Source: an uncultured Frankineae bacterium
GTDB taxonomy: Bacteria > Actinomycetota > Actinomycetes > Mycobacteriales > SCTD01
DNA length: 6,619 bases
Reading direction: 5' to 3'
Assembly (NCBI GenBank): GCA_902805805.1
Contig: CADCUE010000303.1
Location: forward strand, 1 to 6,619
The notes under the pieces were generated by a model. It saw only the letters and a program-made list of their open reading frames with translations, was not told the origin of the DNA and did no database searches. Positions 1-5,604 of this stretch are shown here, piece after piece (position 1 is the stretch's first letter; every line of letters starts with the position of its first letter). The translations under genes were made by a program, and so were the position numbers.

Positions 1-246
1 CGACGCGAGCGCCGCCACCCTCGGCCGTCCGGTCAGGCGCCGCACGACGAGCGCCACGAGCCGCCCGGCGAGCAGCACGGCGAGGACCAGCAGCCACAGC
101 CGGGGGCTGCGCAGGCCGTTCTCGACGACGCCGGGACGCAGCACGTACAGCACGGCGACGGCCAGGACCGGCAGGGCGAGGCGGGCGGCGAGCGCCCGTG
201 CCCGCGCGGCGGCGGCCGCCGCCCGGGGCTGCCCGTCCGGTGTCAT
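1..246 (-). CDS. Small membrane protein of unknown function, N-terminal part (3' end beyond window)
   Basis: An open frame of 82 codons starts with ATG at 246 and leaves the window at the left edge, so only the N-terminus is visible. The protein opens with a short Ala/Arg-rich cytoplasmic-looking segment. A hydrophobic stretch follows at about residues 22-37 (LALPVLAVAVLYVLR) and a second at about 50-70 (LWLLVLAVLLAGRLVALVV), then an Arg-rich turn and the start of what may be a third hydrophobic segment. This predicts an integral membrane protein. Third codon positions are almost all G/C, as in the neighbours, which supports real coding. The start lies 17 bases after the stop of the glycoside hydrolase on the same strand, with a G-rich GGGGGCGG stretch as a possible ribosome binding site, so the two genes are probably co-transcribed. 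I do not recognise the family, and the visible part carries no catalytic motif. Confidence 0.62.
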   Translation of the reverse strand, partial: MTPDGQPRAAAAAARARALAARLALPVLAVAVLYVLRPGVVENGLRSPRLWLLVLAVLLAGRLVALVVRRLTGRPRVAALAS

Positions 247-263
247 CCGCGGCCGCCCCCGGC

Positions 264-2117
264 CTAGACGAGGGCCTGGGCGGCGAGCACGAGGCCGAGG
301 TGGCTGAAGGCCTGCGGGTAGTTGCCCAGCAGCTCGCCCGTCGGGCTGGTCTGCTCGGCGAGCAGCCCGAGGTCGTTGGCGTGGCCGGCGGCGCGGCGCA
401 GCACCTGCTCGGCCTGCTCGGTGCGGCCGGTGACGGCCAGCGCCTCGGCGAGCCAGAAGGTGCACAGCAGGAAGCTGCCCTCGTCGCCCGCCAGCCCGTC
501 GTCGCCGCGGTAGCGGTAGAGCAGGCCCCGTCCGTCGGACAGGCCGGCCGTGACGGCGTCGATGGTCGCGCTCAGCCGAGGGTCGTCGGGCGGCAGGATC
601 CCCACGAGCGCGACGAGCAGGCTGCTGGCGTCCAGCTCGGGGCTGTCGAGCGCCTGCGTGAACGAGCCGACGACCGGGTTCCAGCCCCGCTCCAGCACGG
701 CGGTGCGGACCTTGTCCCGCGCGGTCGTCCACCGCCCGACGGCGTCCTGCGCGCCGAGCAGCGGGGCCAGGCGGACGCCCCGGTCGAGCGCGACCCAGCA
801 CATGAGGACGCTGTGCAGGTAGGGCCGAGCGGGTCCGCGGACCTCCCAGATCCCCTGGTCGAGGACCTGCCAGTCGCGGGCCGCCGCGTCGACGGCCTGG
901 ACCAGCAGCTGCGCCGTGGCGGGCTCGAGCGGGTCGAGCTGCGCGCGCAGGACCCACGCCGCGTCGAGCAGCGCACCGTAGACGTCCTGCTGGTGCTGGT
1001 CCCAGGCGCCGTTGCCCACCCGCACCGGGCCGCTGCCCCGCCACCCGGCCAGGTGCGGGAGCTGTCGCTCGGTGAGGTCGCGCTCGCCGCCCACGCCGAA
1101 CATGATCTGCAGGTGCCGACCCCGCCCCAGCTGCGTCCCCGCGGCGCGGGCGAGGAAGGCGAACGAGCGCCGGGCCTCGTCCGGGCAGGCGGCGACCCAC
1201 AGCCCGCGCAGCGTCATGCTGGCGTCGCGGACCCAGGTGTAGCGGTAGTCCCAGGTGCGCCCGCTGCCCTCGCCCTCCGGCAGGCTGGTCGTCGCCGCCG
1301 CGACCATCGCACCGCTCGGGGCGTACGTCAGCCCCTGCAGCACCAGGCCGCTGCGGTGCACGAGGTCGGCGAGCGGCCCCTCGTAGCGCTGGTGGAGCGC
1401 GGACCAGCTGCGCCAGGCCTCCCGGGTCGCCGTCGTCCTGCGGCGCACCCGCTCGGCGTGCCACACCGCAGGGAGCTCGTCCCACGCGCTGCCCTGCTCG
1501 ACGGCGAGCGTCAGGTCCTGGCCGTCCTCGAGCCGGGTCAGGGCGGTCGCGGTGCCGGTCGGGCCGTCGACGACGAGGGGCACGCTCGCCGACAGCTGGA
1601 CGACCGTCGCCCCGCCGTACGACCGCACCCCGCCGGCGACGACGTCGAGCCGCGGGTGCACGAGCCCGAACTCCGGGCGCGGCGCCCACTCGACGACCAC
1701 GTCGACCGTGCCGGAGGTGCACCGAGCGCTGCGCAGCAGCACCCCCGGGCTGCTCCGGCCCAGCTCGTGCCCGCGCTCCTCGACCCCGAGCGCCAGCGCG
1801 TCGAGGACCTCCAGCGTGCCGCCGGCACAGGTCCACGTCGTCTCCAGGACGAGCGTCTGGGGCAGGTAGCGCCGGACCGGGACGGCGTCCGGGTCGGCGG
1901 GGCGGAGCAGCAGGTGGCCGGCGTCGGGGTCGAGCAGCCGCCCGAGCACCGGGGCGCTGTCGAAGCGCGGCAGGCACAGCCAGTCCACCGACCCGTGCCG
2001 CGTCACCAGCGCCGAGGTGCGGCAGTCGGACAGGAACGCGTGCTCGGCGATGGCCGTGCCCGCGGTGCTCGTCACGGACGTCGCCGTCGTCATGGCCGTC
2101 GTGGTCGCCGTCCGCAT
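264..2117 (-). CDS. Glycoside hydrolase family 15 protein (trehalase/glucoamylase-like)
   Basis: The 617-residue product fits the bacterial GH15 group that includes actinobacterial trehalases and glucoamylases, which are inverting enzymes that release glucose from alpha-glucosides. Residues about 23-62 match the trehalase-like N-terminal domain (AEHAFLSDCRTSALVTRHGS, then DWLCLPRFDS). The (alpha/alpha)6 catalytic domain begins near 250 and shows WDYRYTWVRDAS at 289-300, QHQQDVYGALLDA at 374-386, GIWEVRG at 422-428 with the likely general acid E425, and GLLAEQ at 584-589 with the likely general base E588, followed by GNYPQAFSH. Both catalytic glutamates are present, so it should be active. There is no signal peptide, so it probably acts in the cytoplasm, for example on trehalose or maltodextrins; exact substrate cannot be read from sequence. 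The ATG at 2117 is chosen because AGGGG lies four bases upstream. The frame stays open to 2588, but that extension runs through the divergent sigma gene and is composition noise. A later in-frame ATG at 2093 has no ribosome binding site. Confidence 0.93.
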   Translation of the reverse strand: MRTATTTAMTTATSVTSTAGTAIAEHAFLSDCRTSALVTRHGSVDWLCLPRFDSAPVLGRLLDPDAGHLLLRPADPDAVPVRRYLPQTLVLETTWTCAGGTLEVLDALALGVEERGHELGRSSPGVLLRSARCTSGTVDVVVEWAPRPEFGLVHPRLDVVAGGVRSYGGATVVQLSASVPLVVDGPTGTATALTRLEDGQDLTLAVEQGSAWDELPAVWHAERVRRRTTATREAWRSWSALHQRYEGPLADLVHRSGLVLQGLTYAPSGAMVAAATTSLPEGEGSGRTWDYRYTWVRDASMTLRGLWVAACPDEARRSFAFLARAAGTQLGRGRHLQIMFGVGGERDLTERQLPHLAGWRGSGPVRVGNGAWDQHQQDVYGALLDAAWVLRAQLDPLEPATAQLLVQAVDAAARDWQVLDQGIWEVRGPARPYLHSVLMCWVALDRGVRLAPLLGAQDAVGRWTTARDKVRTAVLERGWNPVVGSFTQALDSPELDASSLLVALVGILPPDDPRLSATIDAVTAGLSDGRGLLYRYRGDDGLAGDEGSFLLCTFWLAEALAVTGRTEQAEQVLRRAAGHANDLGLLAEQTSPTGELLGNYPQAFSHLGLVLAAQALV

Positions 2118-2121
2118 GCCG

Positions 2122-2126
2122 CCCCT
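2122..2126 (-). promoter_or_regulatory. Ribosome binding site of the GH15 gene
   Basis: On the minus strand AGGGG (within GGACAGGGG) stands four bases before the ATG at 2117. It is the only purine-rich match near the candidate starts and fixes the start against the long upstream extension of the frame. Confidence 0.55.
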
Positions 2127-2144
2127 GTCCGGCGGGACCGGTGC

Positions 2145-2182
2145 GGCGTTACACCGCGAGCCGGTGCGCGGTGCGTAACGCC
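2145..2182. promoter_or_regulatory. Imperfect palindrome in the divergent promoter region (candidate operator)
   Basis: The left arm GGCGTTAC (2145-2152) is the exact reverse complement of GTAACGCC (2175-2182). Inside it ACCGCG (2153-2158) pairs with CGCGGT (2167-2172), with two unpaired bases (GC, 2173-2174) and an 8-base centre. The total is 14 paired positions in 38 bases. It lies between the start codons of the GH15 gene and the sigma gene, which are transcribed away from each other. That position suits a shared operator or a hairpin in one of the 5' leaders. The TTAC/GTAA cores are the only A/T-richer bases in a very GC-rich spacer, so each arm could also contribute to a promoter. I could not assign -35 and -10 boxes with confidence. 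Confidence 0.5.
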
Positions 2183-2213
2183 CAGCGGGGCCCGGGCACC
2201 AGGGGGCGACGAC

Positions 2214-2219
2214 AGGAGG
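2214..2219 (+). promoter_or_regulatory. Strong Shine-Dalgarno of the sigma factor gene
   Basis: A full AGGAGG lies seven bases before the GTG at 2227. This near-ideal spacing decides a GTG start for the sigma gene in place of later in-frame starts. Confidence 0.85.
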
Positions 2220-2226
2220 TCCAGCG

Positions 2227-3006
2227 GTGCTCACCACCGGCACGCCGTCCGACCTGCCTGGGCAGTCGTCCGCGACCGAGCACCGCGAGGGGGTGGGCGT
2301 GGGCGCGGACCGGCGTGACGCCCCGACGCCGGGCAGCGACGAGCCCGCCGACGAGCCGGCCGCCGTCGACCCGGACGCCGAGCTGCTCGTGCGGCTGCGG
2401 GCCGGTGACGAGGCGGCCTTCACCGAGCTCGTCGACCGGTGGTCCGCGCCGATGCTCAGGGTGGCGCTCACCCAGACGCGCATGCGGGCGCTGGCGGAGG
2501 AGGCCGTCCAGGACACCTGGCTCGCCGTCCTGCAGGGGGTCGACCGGTTCGAGGGGCGCTCGACCCTGCGGACCTGGGTGTTCCGCATCCTGCTCTACAC
2601 GTGCCGCGGCAAGGCCGAGCGCGAGCGGCGGGTGCCGCCGATCAGCGACGTGCAGCGCTCGGCGGGGGAGCAGGCCGGGCGGCGCACGGTCTCGGAGGAC
2701 CGGTTCCTGCCCTCGGACCACCCGCACTGGCCGGGGCACTGGTCGCAGCCGCCCCGGTCCTGGGTGCGCACGCCGGACGACGCGCTGCTGGGCAGCGAGC
2801 TGCGGCGGCACCTCTCCGACGCGGTCGCGGCGCTGCCCGAGCGCCAGCGGCAGGTCCTCGTGCTGCGCGACGTGGAGGGGTGGAGCTCCGAGGAGGTCTG
2901 CCGGTTGCTCGGCCTGCTGCCGGGCAACCAGCGCGTGCTGCTGCACCGTGCCCGCTCGACCGTGCGCGCGGCACTCGAGCCCTACCTGACGGCGGAGCGA
3001 CCATGA
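2227..3006 (+). CDS. ECF-type RNA polymerase sigma factor
   Basis: The 259-residue protein has the two-domain layout of extracytoplasmic-function sigma factors, which direct RNA polymerase to a small alternative promoter set. An N-terminal tail of about 50 residues is polar and Asp/Pro/Glu-rich. Sigma region 2 spans about 51-133 (LLVRLRAGDEAAFTELVDRW, then EEAVQDTWLAVL at 91-102 and STLRTWVFRILLY at 112-124, the region 2.3/2.4 surface). Region 4 spans about 186-253, with LPERQRQVLVLRDVEGWSSE at 203-222 and a helix-turn-helix ending LLPGNQRVLLHRAR. The linker (134-185) is long for an ECF factor and contains a Trp/Pro/His-rich stretch, SDHPHWPGHWSQPP, at 163-176. Start is GTG behind a perfect AGGAGG. 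The stop overlaps the start of the anti-sigma gene by ATGA, indicating translational coupling and a two-gene regulatory unit. The ECF subgroup and its inducing signal cannot be told from this sequence. Confidence 0.95.
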   Translation: MLTTGTPSDLPGQSSATEHREGVGVGADRRDAPTPGSDEPADEPAAVDPDAELLVRLRAGDEAAFTELVDRWSAPMLRVALTQTRMRALAEEAVQDTWLAVLQGVDRFEGRSTLRTWVFRILLYTCRGKAERERRVPPISDVQRSAGEQAGRRTVSEDRFLPSDHPHWPGHWSQPPRSWVRTPDDALLGSELRRHLSDAVAALPERQRQVLVLRDVEGWSSEEVCRLLGLLPGNQRVLLHRARSTVRAALEPYLTAERP

Positions 3007-3269
3007 CCGGACCCGACGACCTCGCCTGCTCCGAGCTCGTCGAGCTGGTGACCGACTACCTCGAGGACGCCCTCGAGCCCGACGTCCGTGCGCGCTTCGA
3101 GCAGCACCTGCCGACCTGCCCGGGGTGCGCCGAGCACCTCGAGCAGGTGCGCCGGACGATCTCGGTCCTCGGCGCGGTCCCGCAGGACGAGCGCCTGTCG
3201 CCGCAGACGCGCGCACGCCTGCTCGCCGCCTTCCGGGAGTGGCGCGCGCAGCCGCAGCCGGAGGTCTGA
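3003..3269 (+). CDS. Soluble zinc-binding anti-sigma factor (ZAS / zf-HC2 type)
   Basis: This 88-residue protein begins inside the stop codon of the ECF sigma gene (ATGA at 3003-3006), the usual arrangement for a sigma factor and its inhibitor. Residues 9-46 form the anti-sigma domain: C9, a helix ELVELVTDYLEDAL, then the ZAS signature H35-x3-C39-x2-C42 (HLPTCPGC), which in this family coordinates zinc with an upstream Cys or His. The C-terminal half is charged and helical, with no hydrophobic segment, so the protein should be cytoplasmic, unlike membrane-anchored anti-sigmas with an outside sensor. Some soluble ZAS proteins (RsrA type) release their sigma factor when the zinc cysteines are oxidised; redox sensing is therefore a reasonable but unproven guess here. 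Its partner is inferred to be the overlapping ECF factor. Confidence 0.9.
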   Translation: MTGPDDLACSELVELVTDYLEDALEPDVRARFEQHLPTCPGCAEHLEQVRRTISVLGAVPQDERLSPQTRARLLAAFREWRAQPQPEV

Positions 3270-3274
3270 GCGGT

Positions 3275-3310
3275 CATTGGTCCGGTGCGCCCGCGTGCCA
3301 TTGGTCCTGT
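3275..3310 (+). repeat. Two direct repeats of CATTGGTCC, 24-bp period (candidate operator)
   Basis: CATTGGTCCGGT at 3275-3286 recurs as CATTGGTCCTGT at 3299-3310, with 11 of 12 bases identical. The ATTGG core stands out in a very GC-rich spacer. Several characterised MocR regulators (GabR is the best known) bind pairs of direct repeats near the promoters they control, and a MocR gene lies one gene downstream. I infer that this is a MocR operator controlling the sigma-like gene and the MocR gene itself. Binding by the ECF system or another regulator is equally possible on sequence alone. Confidence 0.5.
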
Positions 3311-3336
3311 CGCACCGCCTCGCGCGGCCCTAGCGT
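3308..3336 (+). promoter_or_regulatory. Weak candidate promoter upstream of the sigma-like gene
   Basis: TAGCGT at 3331-3336 fits the TAnnnT form of an actinobacterial -10 box. TGTCGC at 3308-3313, 17 bases upstream, is a poor -35 that overlaps the second CATTGGTCC repeat. If correct, the transcript would begin near 3342, about 35 bases before the ATG, and a protein bound at the repeats would compete with or contact RNA polymerase. The match is weak. Confidence 0.25.
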
Positions 3337-3338
3337 CG

Positions 3339-3365
3339 GTCGGGTCAGCCCGACACCCTGACCCG
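3339..3365 (+). repeat. Two overlapping, mutually exclusive inverted repeats next to the ribosome binding site
   Basis: CGGGTCAG at 3341-3348 is the exact reverse complement of CTGACCCG at 3358-3365 (8-bp stem, 9-base loop). GTCGGG at 3339-3344 is also the exact reverse complement of CCCGAC at 3349-3354 (6-bp stem, TCAG loop). The stems share bases, so only one can form at a time. The outer stem ends one base before the GGGAG ribosome binding site at 3367-3371. It may be a leader RNA switch if transcription starts upstream, or a protein-binding palindrome in DNA. Confidence 0.42.
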
Positions 3366-3376
3366 CGGGAGCGACG

Positions 3377-3934
3377 ATGACAGCGGTGGCACCCCTCGGA
3401 CTGGACGAGCAGGGCTTCGCGGACGCGCTCGACCGCTGGTCGCCCGGTCTGCTCGGGCTGGCGACGTCCTTCGCGCCGGACGTCGCCACGGCGCACCGCA
3501 TGGTGGAGCGCGGGTGGTCGAGCGCCCTGCGCTCGGGCCACCTCGACGACCTGGGCCGGCCCGTCCGGATCGCCGTCGTGCGCGCGATGGCCGGCTCCGC
3601 GCAGCCGGAGGCCGACCGCGCCCTGGCCGCCGGGCAGCGCGCGCTGCGCGTCGCGATCCGGTCGAGCGGTGTGGTCGTCCTGCCTGGTCAGCGCGACCGG
3701 CGCTCCGCCACCGCGGCGGGAGGCGCGACGCTGCCGGCCGTGCTGGCGCTCGGCGACCTCGACGTGCTCGCGCCCCCGCTGCGCCTGGTGCTGCTGCTCG
3801 TCGACGTGCAGCGCTGGCCGGCGCCGGAGGTCGAGGAGCTGCTCGAGGTGCGCCCAGCGGCGCTGCGGTCCATCCTCGGGCACTCGCGGCGCGCACTGCT
3901 CGCAGCGGTGCAGCTCCGGGGCGCGACGGCCTGA
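3377..3934 (+). CDS. Degenerate ECF sigma-like protein (sigma factor paralogue)
   Basis: The 185-residue product aligns with the ECF factor two genes upstream. Residues 9-53 (LDEQGFADALDRW, later MVERGWSSALR) match sigma region 2 residues 60-104 without gaps, about 14 of 45 identical by hand count. Residues 128-178 (LAPPLRLVLLLVDVQRWPAP, then EVEELLEVRP) match region 4 residues 200-250, about 18 of 51 identical. The linker is shorter by about 20 residues. Residues tied to promoter recognition are eroded: the region 2.3/2.4 aromatic pattern TWVFRILLY reads IAVVRAMAG, and the HTH segment GLLPGNQRVLLHRAR reads EVRPAALRSILGHSR. It may therefore be a non-canonical sigma factor, a protein that binds an anti-sigma factor or RNA polymerase without directing transcription, or a decaying copy. 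The frame is intact with a good GGGAG site five bases before the ATG, arguing against simple decay. It probably shares a transcript with the MocR gene 34 bases downstream. Function unknown. Confidence 0.8.
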   Translation: MTAVAPLGLDEQGFADALDRWSPGLLGLATSFAPDVATAHRMVERGWSSALRSGHLDDLGRPVRIAVVRAMAGSAQPEADRALAAGQRALRVAIRSSGVVVLPGQRDRRSATAAGGATLPAVLALGDLDVLAPPLRLVLLLVDVQRWPAPEVEELLEVRPAALRSILGHSRRALLAAVQLRGATA

Positions 3935-3959
3935 CCGGCTCGCACCCTCGTCCCAGGTC

Positions 3960-3967
3960 AGGAGGGG
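3960..3967 (+). promoter_or_regulatory. Shine-Dalgarno of the MocR gene
   Basis: AGGAGGGG ends one base before the ATG at 3969; the GGAGG core leaves a short three-base gap. It supports 3969 as the start against the 100-codon upstream extension of the frame, which overlaps the sigma-like gene. Confidence 0.6.
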
Positions 3968-3968
3968 C

Positions 3969-5525
3969 ATGGACCACGGCTCCCGGGTCGCCGAGCTCCT
4001 GCTGCTCGAGGTGCTCGCGGGCTCCGGGCTGTCCCTGCGCGAGCAGCTCCGGGTCCAGCTCGTCGACGCCGTCGAGGAGGGCCGGCTCCAGCCGGGGGAC
4101 CGCCTGCCCCCGTCGCGCCAGCTCGCCCGCGACCTCGGCATCGCCAGGGGGACGGTCGTCGACGTCTACGACCAGCTCGTGCACGACGGCTACTTCGTCG
4201 CCCGGACGGGGTCGGGCACGTCGGTGGCGCCGCGCGCCGTGCCCCGCGCCGTCGAGCCGGTCGCGAGCTCCCCGCTCCCCATGTACGACGTCCGCCCGGG
4301 CGGCCCGGACCTGTCGGCGTTCCCGCGCACGTCCTGGGCGATGGCGACCGCGCACGTCCTGCGCACGCTGCCCGACGCCGACCTCGGGTACGTGCCGCCG
4401 TGGGGCACCCGCGTCCTGCGCGAGCAGCTCTCCCGCTACCTCGCCCGGACGCGCCACGTCGACGCGGACGCCGACGGCGTCATCGTCACCTCCGGCGTCA
4501 CGCAGGCGCTGACGCTGCTGTGCCGCGTGCTGTACGCGCGCGGGCACCGGACGCTGGCGGTCGAGGACCCGAGCAACGCCATCCAGCGCCAGGTGCTCGG
4601 CCGCTACGGGCTGCAGATCGTCGACGTCGCGGTCGACGCGGACGGCATCGACGTCGCCGCCCTGGCGCGCACCGGTGCGCGGGCGGTGCTCGTCACGCCG
4701 GCCCACCAGTACCCGACCGGCGTCGTGCTCAGCGCGCAGCGGCGGGCGGCGCTGCTGGACTGGGCGGCCTCCTGCGACGGCCTGGTGGTCGAGGACGACT
4801 ACGACGCCGAGTTCCCGCACGCGCGCACGGTCGTGCCGTCCCTGCAGGGCGCCGCTCCCGACCACGTCGCCCACGTGTCGTCGGTGAGCAAGACGCTCGC
4901 CCCCGGGATCCGCCTCGGCTGGCTCGTCCCGCCCCGCCGGCTCCACACCGACCTGCTCGGCGCGAAGCGGGACGACGACTTCGGCTCCGGGGTCGTCGGG
5001 CAGCACGTCCTGGCCCACCTCGTGCTCACCGGCGCCTACGACCGGCACCTGCGGCGGCAGCGGACCGCGTACGGCATGCGCCGCCAGGCGCTGGTGGCGG
5101 GCCTCGGCGTCGAGCTGCCCGACTGGCAGGTGCGCGGCTCGCCCGCGGGCCTGCACCTGTGGGTCGAGCCGCCCGGGCCGGTCCACGAGCAGGCGCTCGT
5201 CGCCGCCGCGTCGGCCCGGGACGTGCTCGTCCTCGGCATGTCGACGATGTGCCGCAGCGTCGACCGGCCCGGCCTCGTCCTCGGCTTCGCCCGGCTGCGG
5301 ACCTCCGACGCGGCGACGGTCGCCCGGCGCCTCGGTGAGGCGGTGCGCGCCGCTGCGGACGGCCCTGCTGACGGCCCTGCTGACGGCCCTGGGGACGGGG
5401 GAGCGCCGTCCCTGCCGTCCGCCGAGCTCGCCGCGCGCCTGGGGACGACGGGCGTCGACTTCTTCCCGGCCGGCACCGGCCTCGGCCGTGAGCCGCCGCT
5501 GGTGCCCGACCGGCCGGGCGGGTGA
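3969..5525 (+). CDS. MocR-family (GntR/aminotransferase fusion) transcriptional regulator
   Basis: The 518-residue protein is a MocR regulator: an N-terminal GntR winged helix fused to a fold-type I aminotransferase-like domain that binds pyridoxal 5'-phosphate as effector or co-sensor. The DNA-binding domain spans about 18-88 (LSLREQLRVQLVDAVEEGRL at 21-40, PPSRQLARDLGIARGTV at 47-63, YDQLVHDGYF at 67-76). The aminotransferase domain runs from about 106 to 460: VTSGVTQAL at 173-181, TPAHQYPTG at 243-251, VVEDDYDAEF at 273-282 (Asp and Tyr that hold the cofactor ring), and SSVSKTLAPGIRLGW at 304-318 with K308 as the predicted Schiff-base lysine. All key cofactor residues are present. MocR proteins usually control PLP synthesis, GABA or amino-acid use, or transport; no such enzyme is visible here. 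Residues beyond about 460 form an unusual tail with DGPA repeats. Autoregulation through the CATTGGTCC repeats upstream of the preceding gene is inferred. Confidence 0.94.
   Translation: MDHGSRVAELLLLEVLAGSGLSLREQLRVQLVDAVEEGRLQPGDRLPPSRQLARDLGIARGTVVDVYDQLVHDGYFVARTGSGTSVAPRAVPRAVEPVASSPLPMYDVRPGGPDLSAFPRTSWAMATAHVLRTLPDADLGYVPPWGTRVLREQLSRYLARTRHVDADADGVIVTSGVTQALTLLCRVLYARGHRTLAVEDPSNAIQRQVLGRYGLQIVDVAVDADGIDVAALARTGARAVLVTPAHQYPTGVVLSAQRRAALLDWAASCDGLVVEDDYDAEFPHARTVVPSLQGAAPDHVAHVSSVSKTLAPGIRLGWLVPPRRLHTDLLGAKRDDDFGSGVVGQHVLAHLVLTGAYDRHLRRQRTAYGMRRQALVAGLGVELPDWQVRGSPAGLHLWVEPPGPVHEQALVAAASARDVLVLGMSTMCRSVDRPGLVLGFARLRTSDAATVARRLGEAVRAAADGPADGPADGPGDGGAPSLPSAELAARLGTTGVDFFPAGTGLGREPPLVPDRPGG
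5358..5393 (+). repeat. 12-bp tandem repeat inside the MocR gene, about three copies
   Basis: GACGGCCCTGCT occurs at 5358-5369 and 5370-5381, followed by GACGGCCCTGGG at 5382-5393. It encodes DGPA-DGPA-DGPG in the C-terminal tail of the regulator. The unit length keeps the frame, so gain or loss of copies by slippage would change only tail length. Confidence 0.88.
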
Positions 5526-5591
5526 GCGCGGACGCGACGTCGTGCGTCGTGCAGGGACTCAGCACCGCTCGGGTGCCGGGGGAGGCGTGTC

Positions 5592-5599
5592 GAGGGGGG
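5592..5599 (+). promoter_or_regulatory. Ribosome binding site of the MFS gene
   Basis: GAGGGGGG stands five bases before the ATG at 5605. An in-frame GTG at 5587 has GGAGG only one base away, which is too close to be used well, so 5605 is preferred. The 79-base spacer after the MocR gene shows no clear terminator or promoter. Confidence 0.5.
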
Positions 5600-5604
5600 C
5601 CGGG

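Noticed and set aside
198..2318. A 706-codon open frame on the plus strand opposite the GH15 gene
   Set aside because: Its product is low-complexity Arg/Gly/Ala/Pro-rich sequence with no recognisable domain, while the opposite strand encodes a clear GH15 enzyme. Long antisense frames are expected in DNA this GC-rich.
2117..2588. Start of the GH15 protein at the far upstream ATG at 2588
   Set aside because: The extra 157 residues would be read antisense through the sigma gene, are Ser/Arg/Thr-rich noise, and precede the conserved N-terminal domain; the ATG at 2117 has a ribosome binding site.
3931..3961. CTGACC/GGTCAG inverted hexamers flanking the spacer before the MocR gene, echoing the repeat before the sigma-like gene
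   Set aside because: The stem is only six bases with a 19-base loop, and GGTCAG-like hexamers also occur inside coding sequence (for example near 1535), so chance is likely.
3345..5186. A 613-codon minus-strand frame across the sigma-like and MocR genes
   Set aside because: Arg/Ala/Pro-rich composition, no motif, and fully antisense to a MocR gene with intact catalytic-domain motifs; a composition shadow.
5468..5481. Perfect palindrome GGCCGG-CA-CCGGCC near the end of the MocR gene as a terminator
   Set aside because: It lies inside the coding sequence, 44 bases before the stop, has a loop of only two bases and no T-tract; such palindromes arise easily at this GC content.
5530..5556. CGACG/CGTCG repeats after the MocR stop as a terminator
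   Set aside because: Only a five-base stem can be drawn and no T-run follows, so no terminator is claimed.
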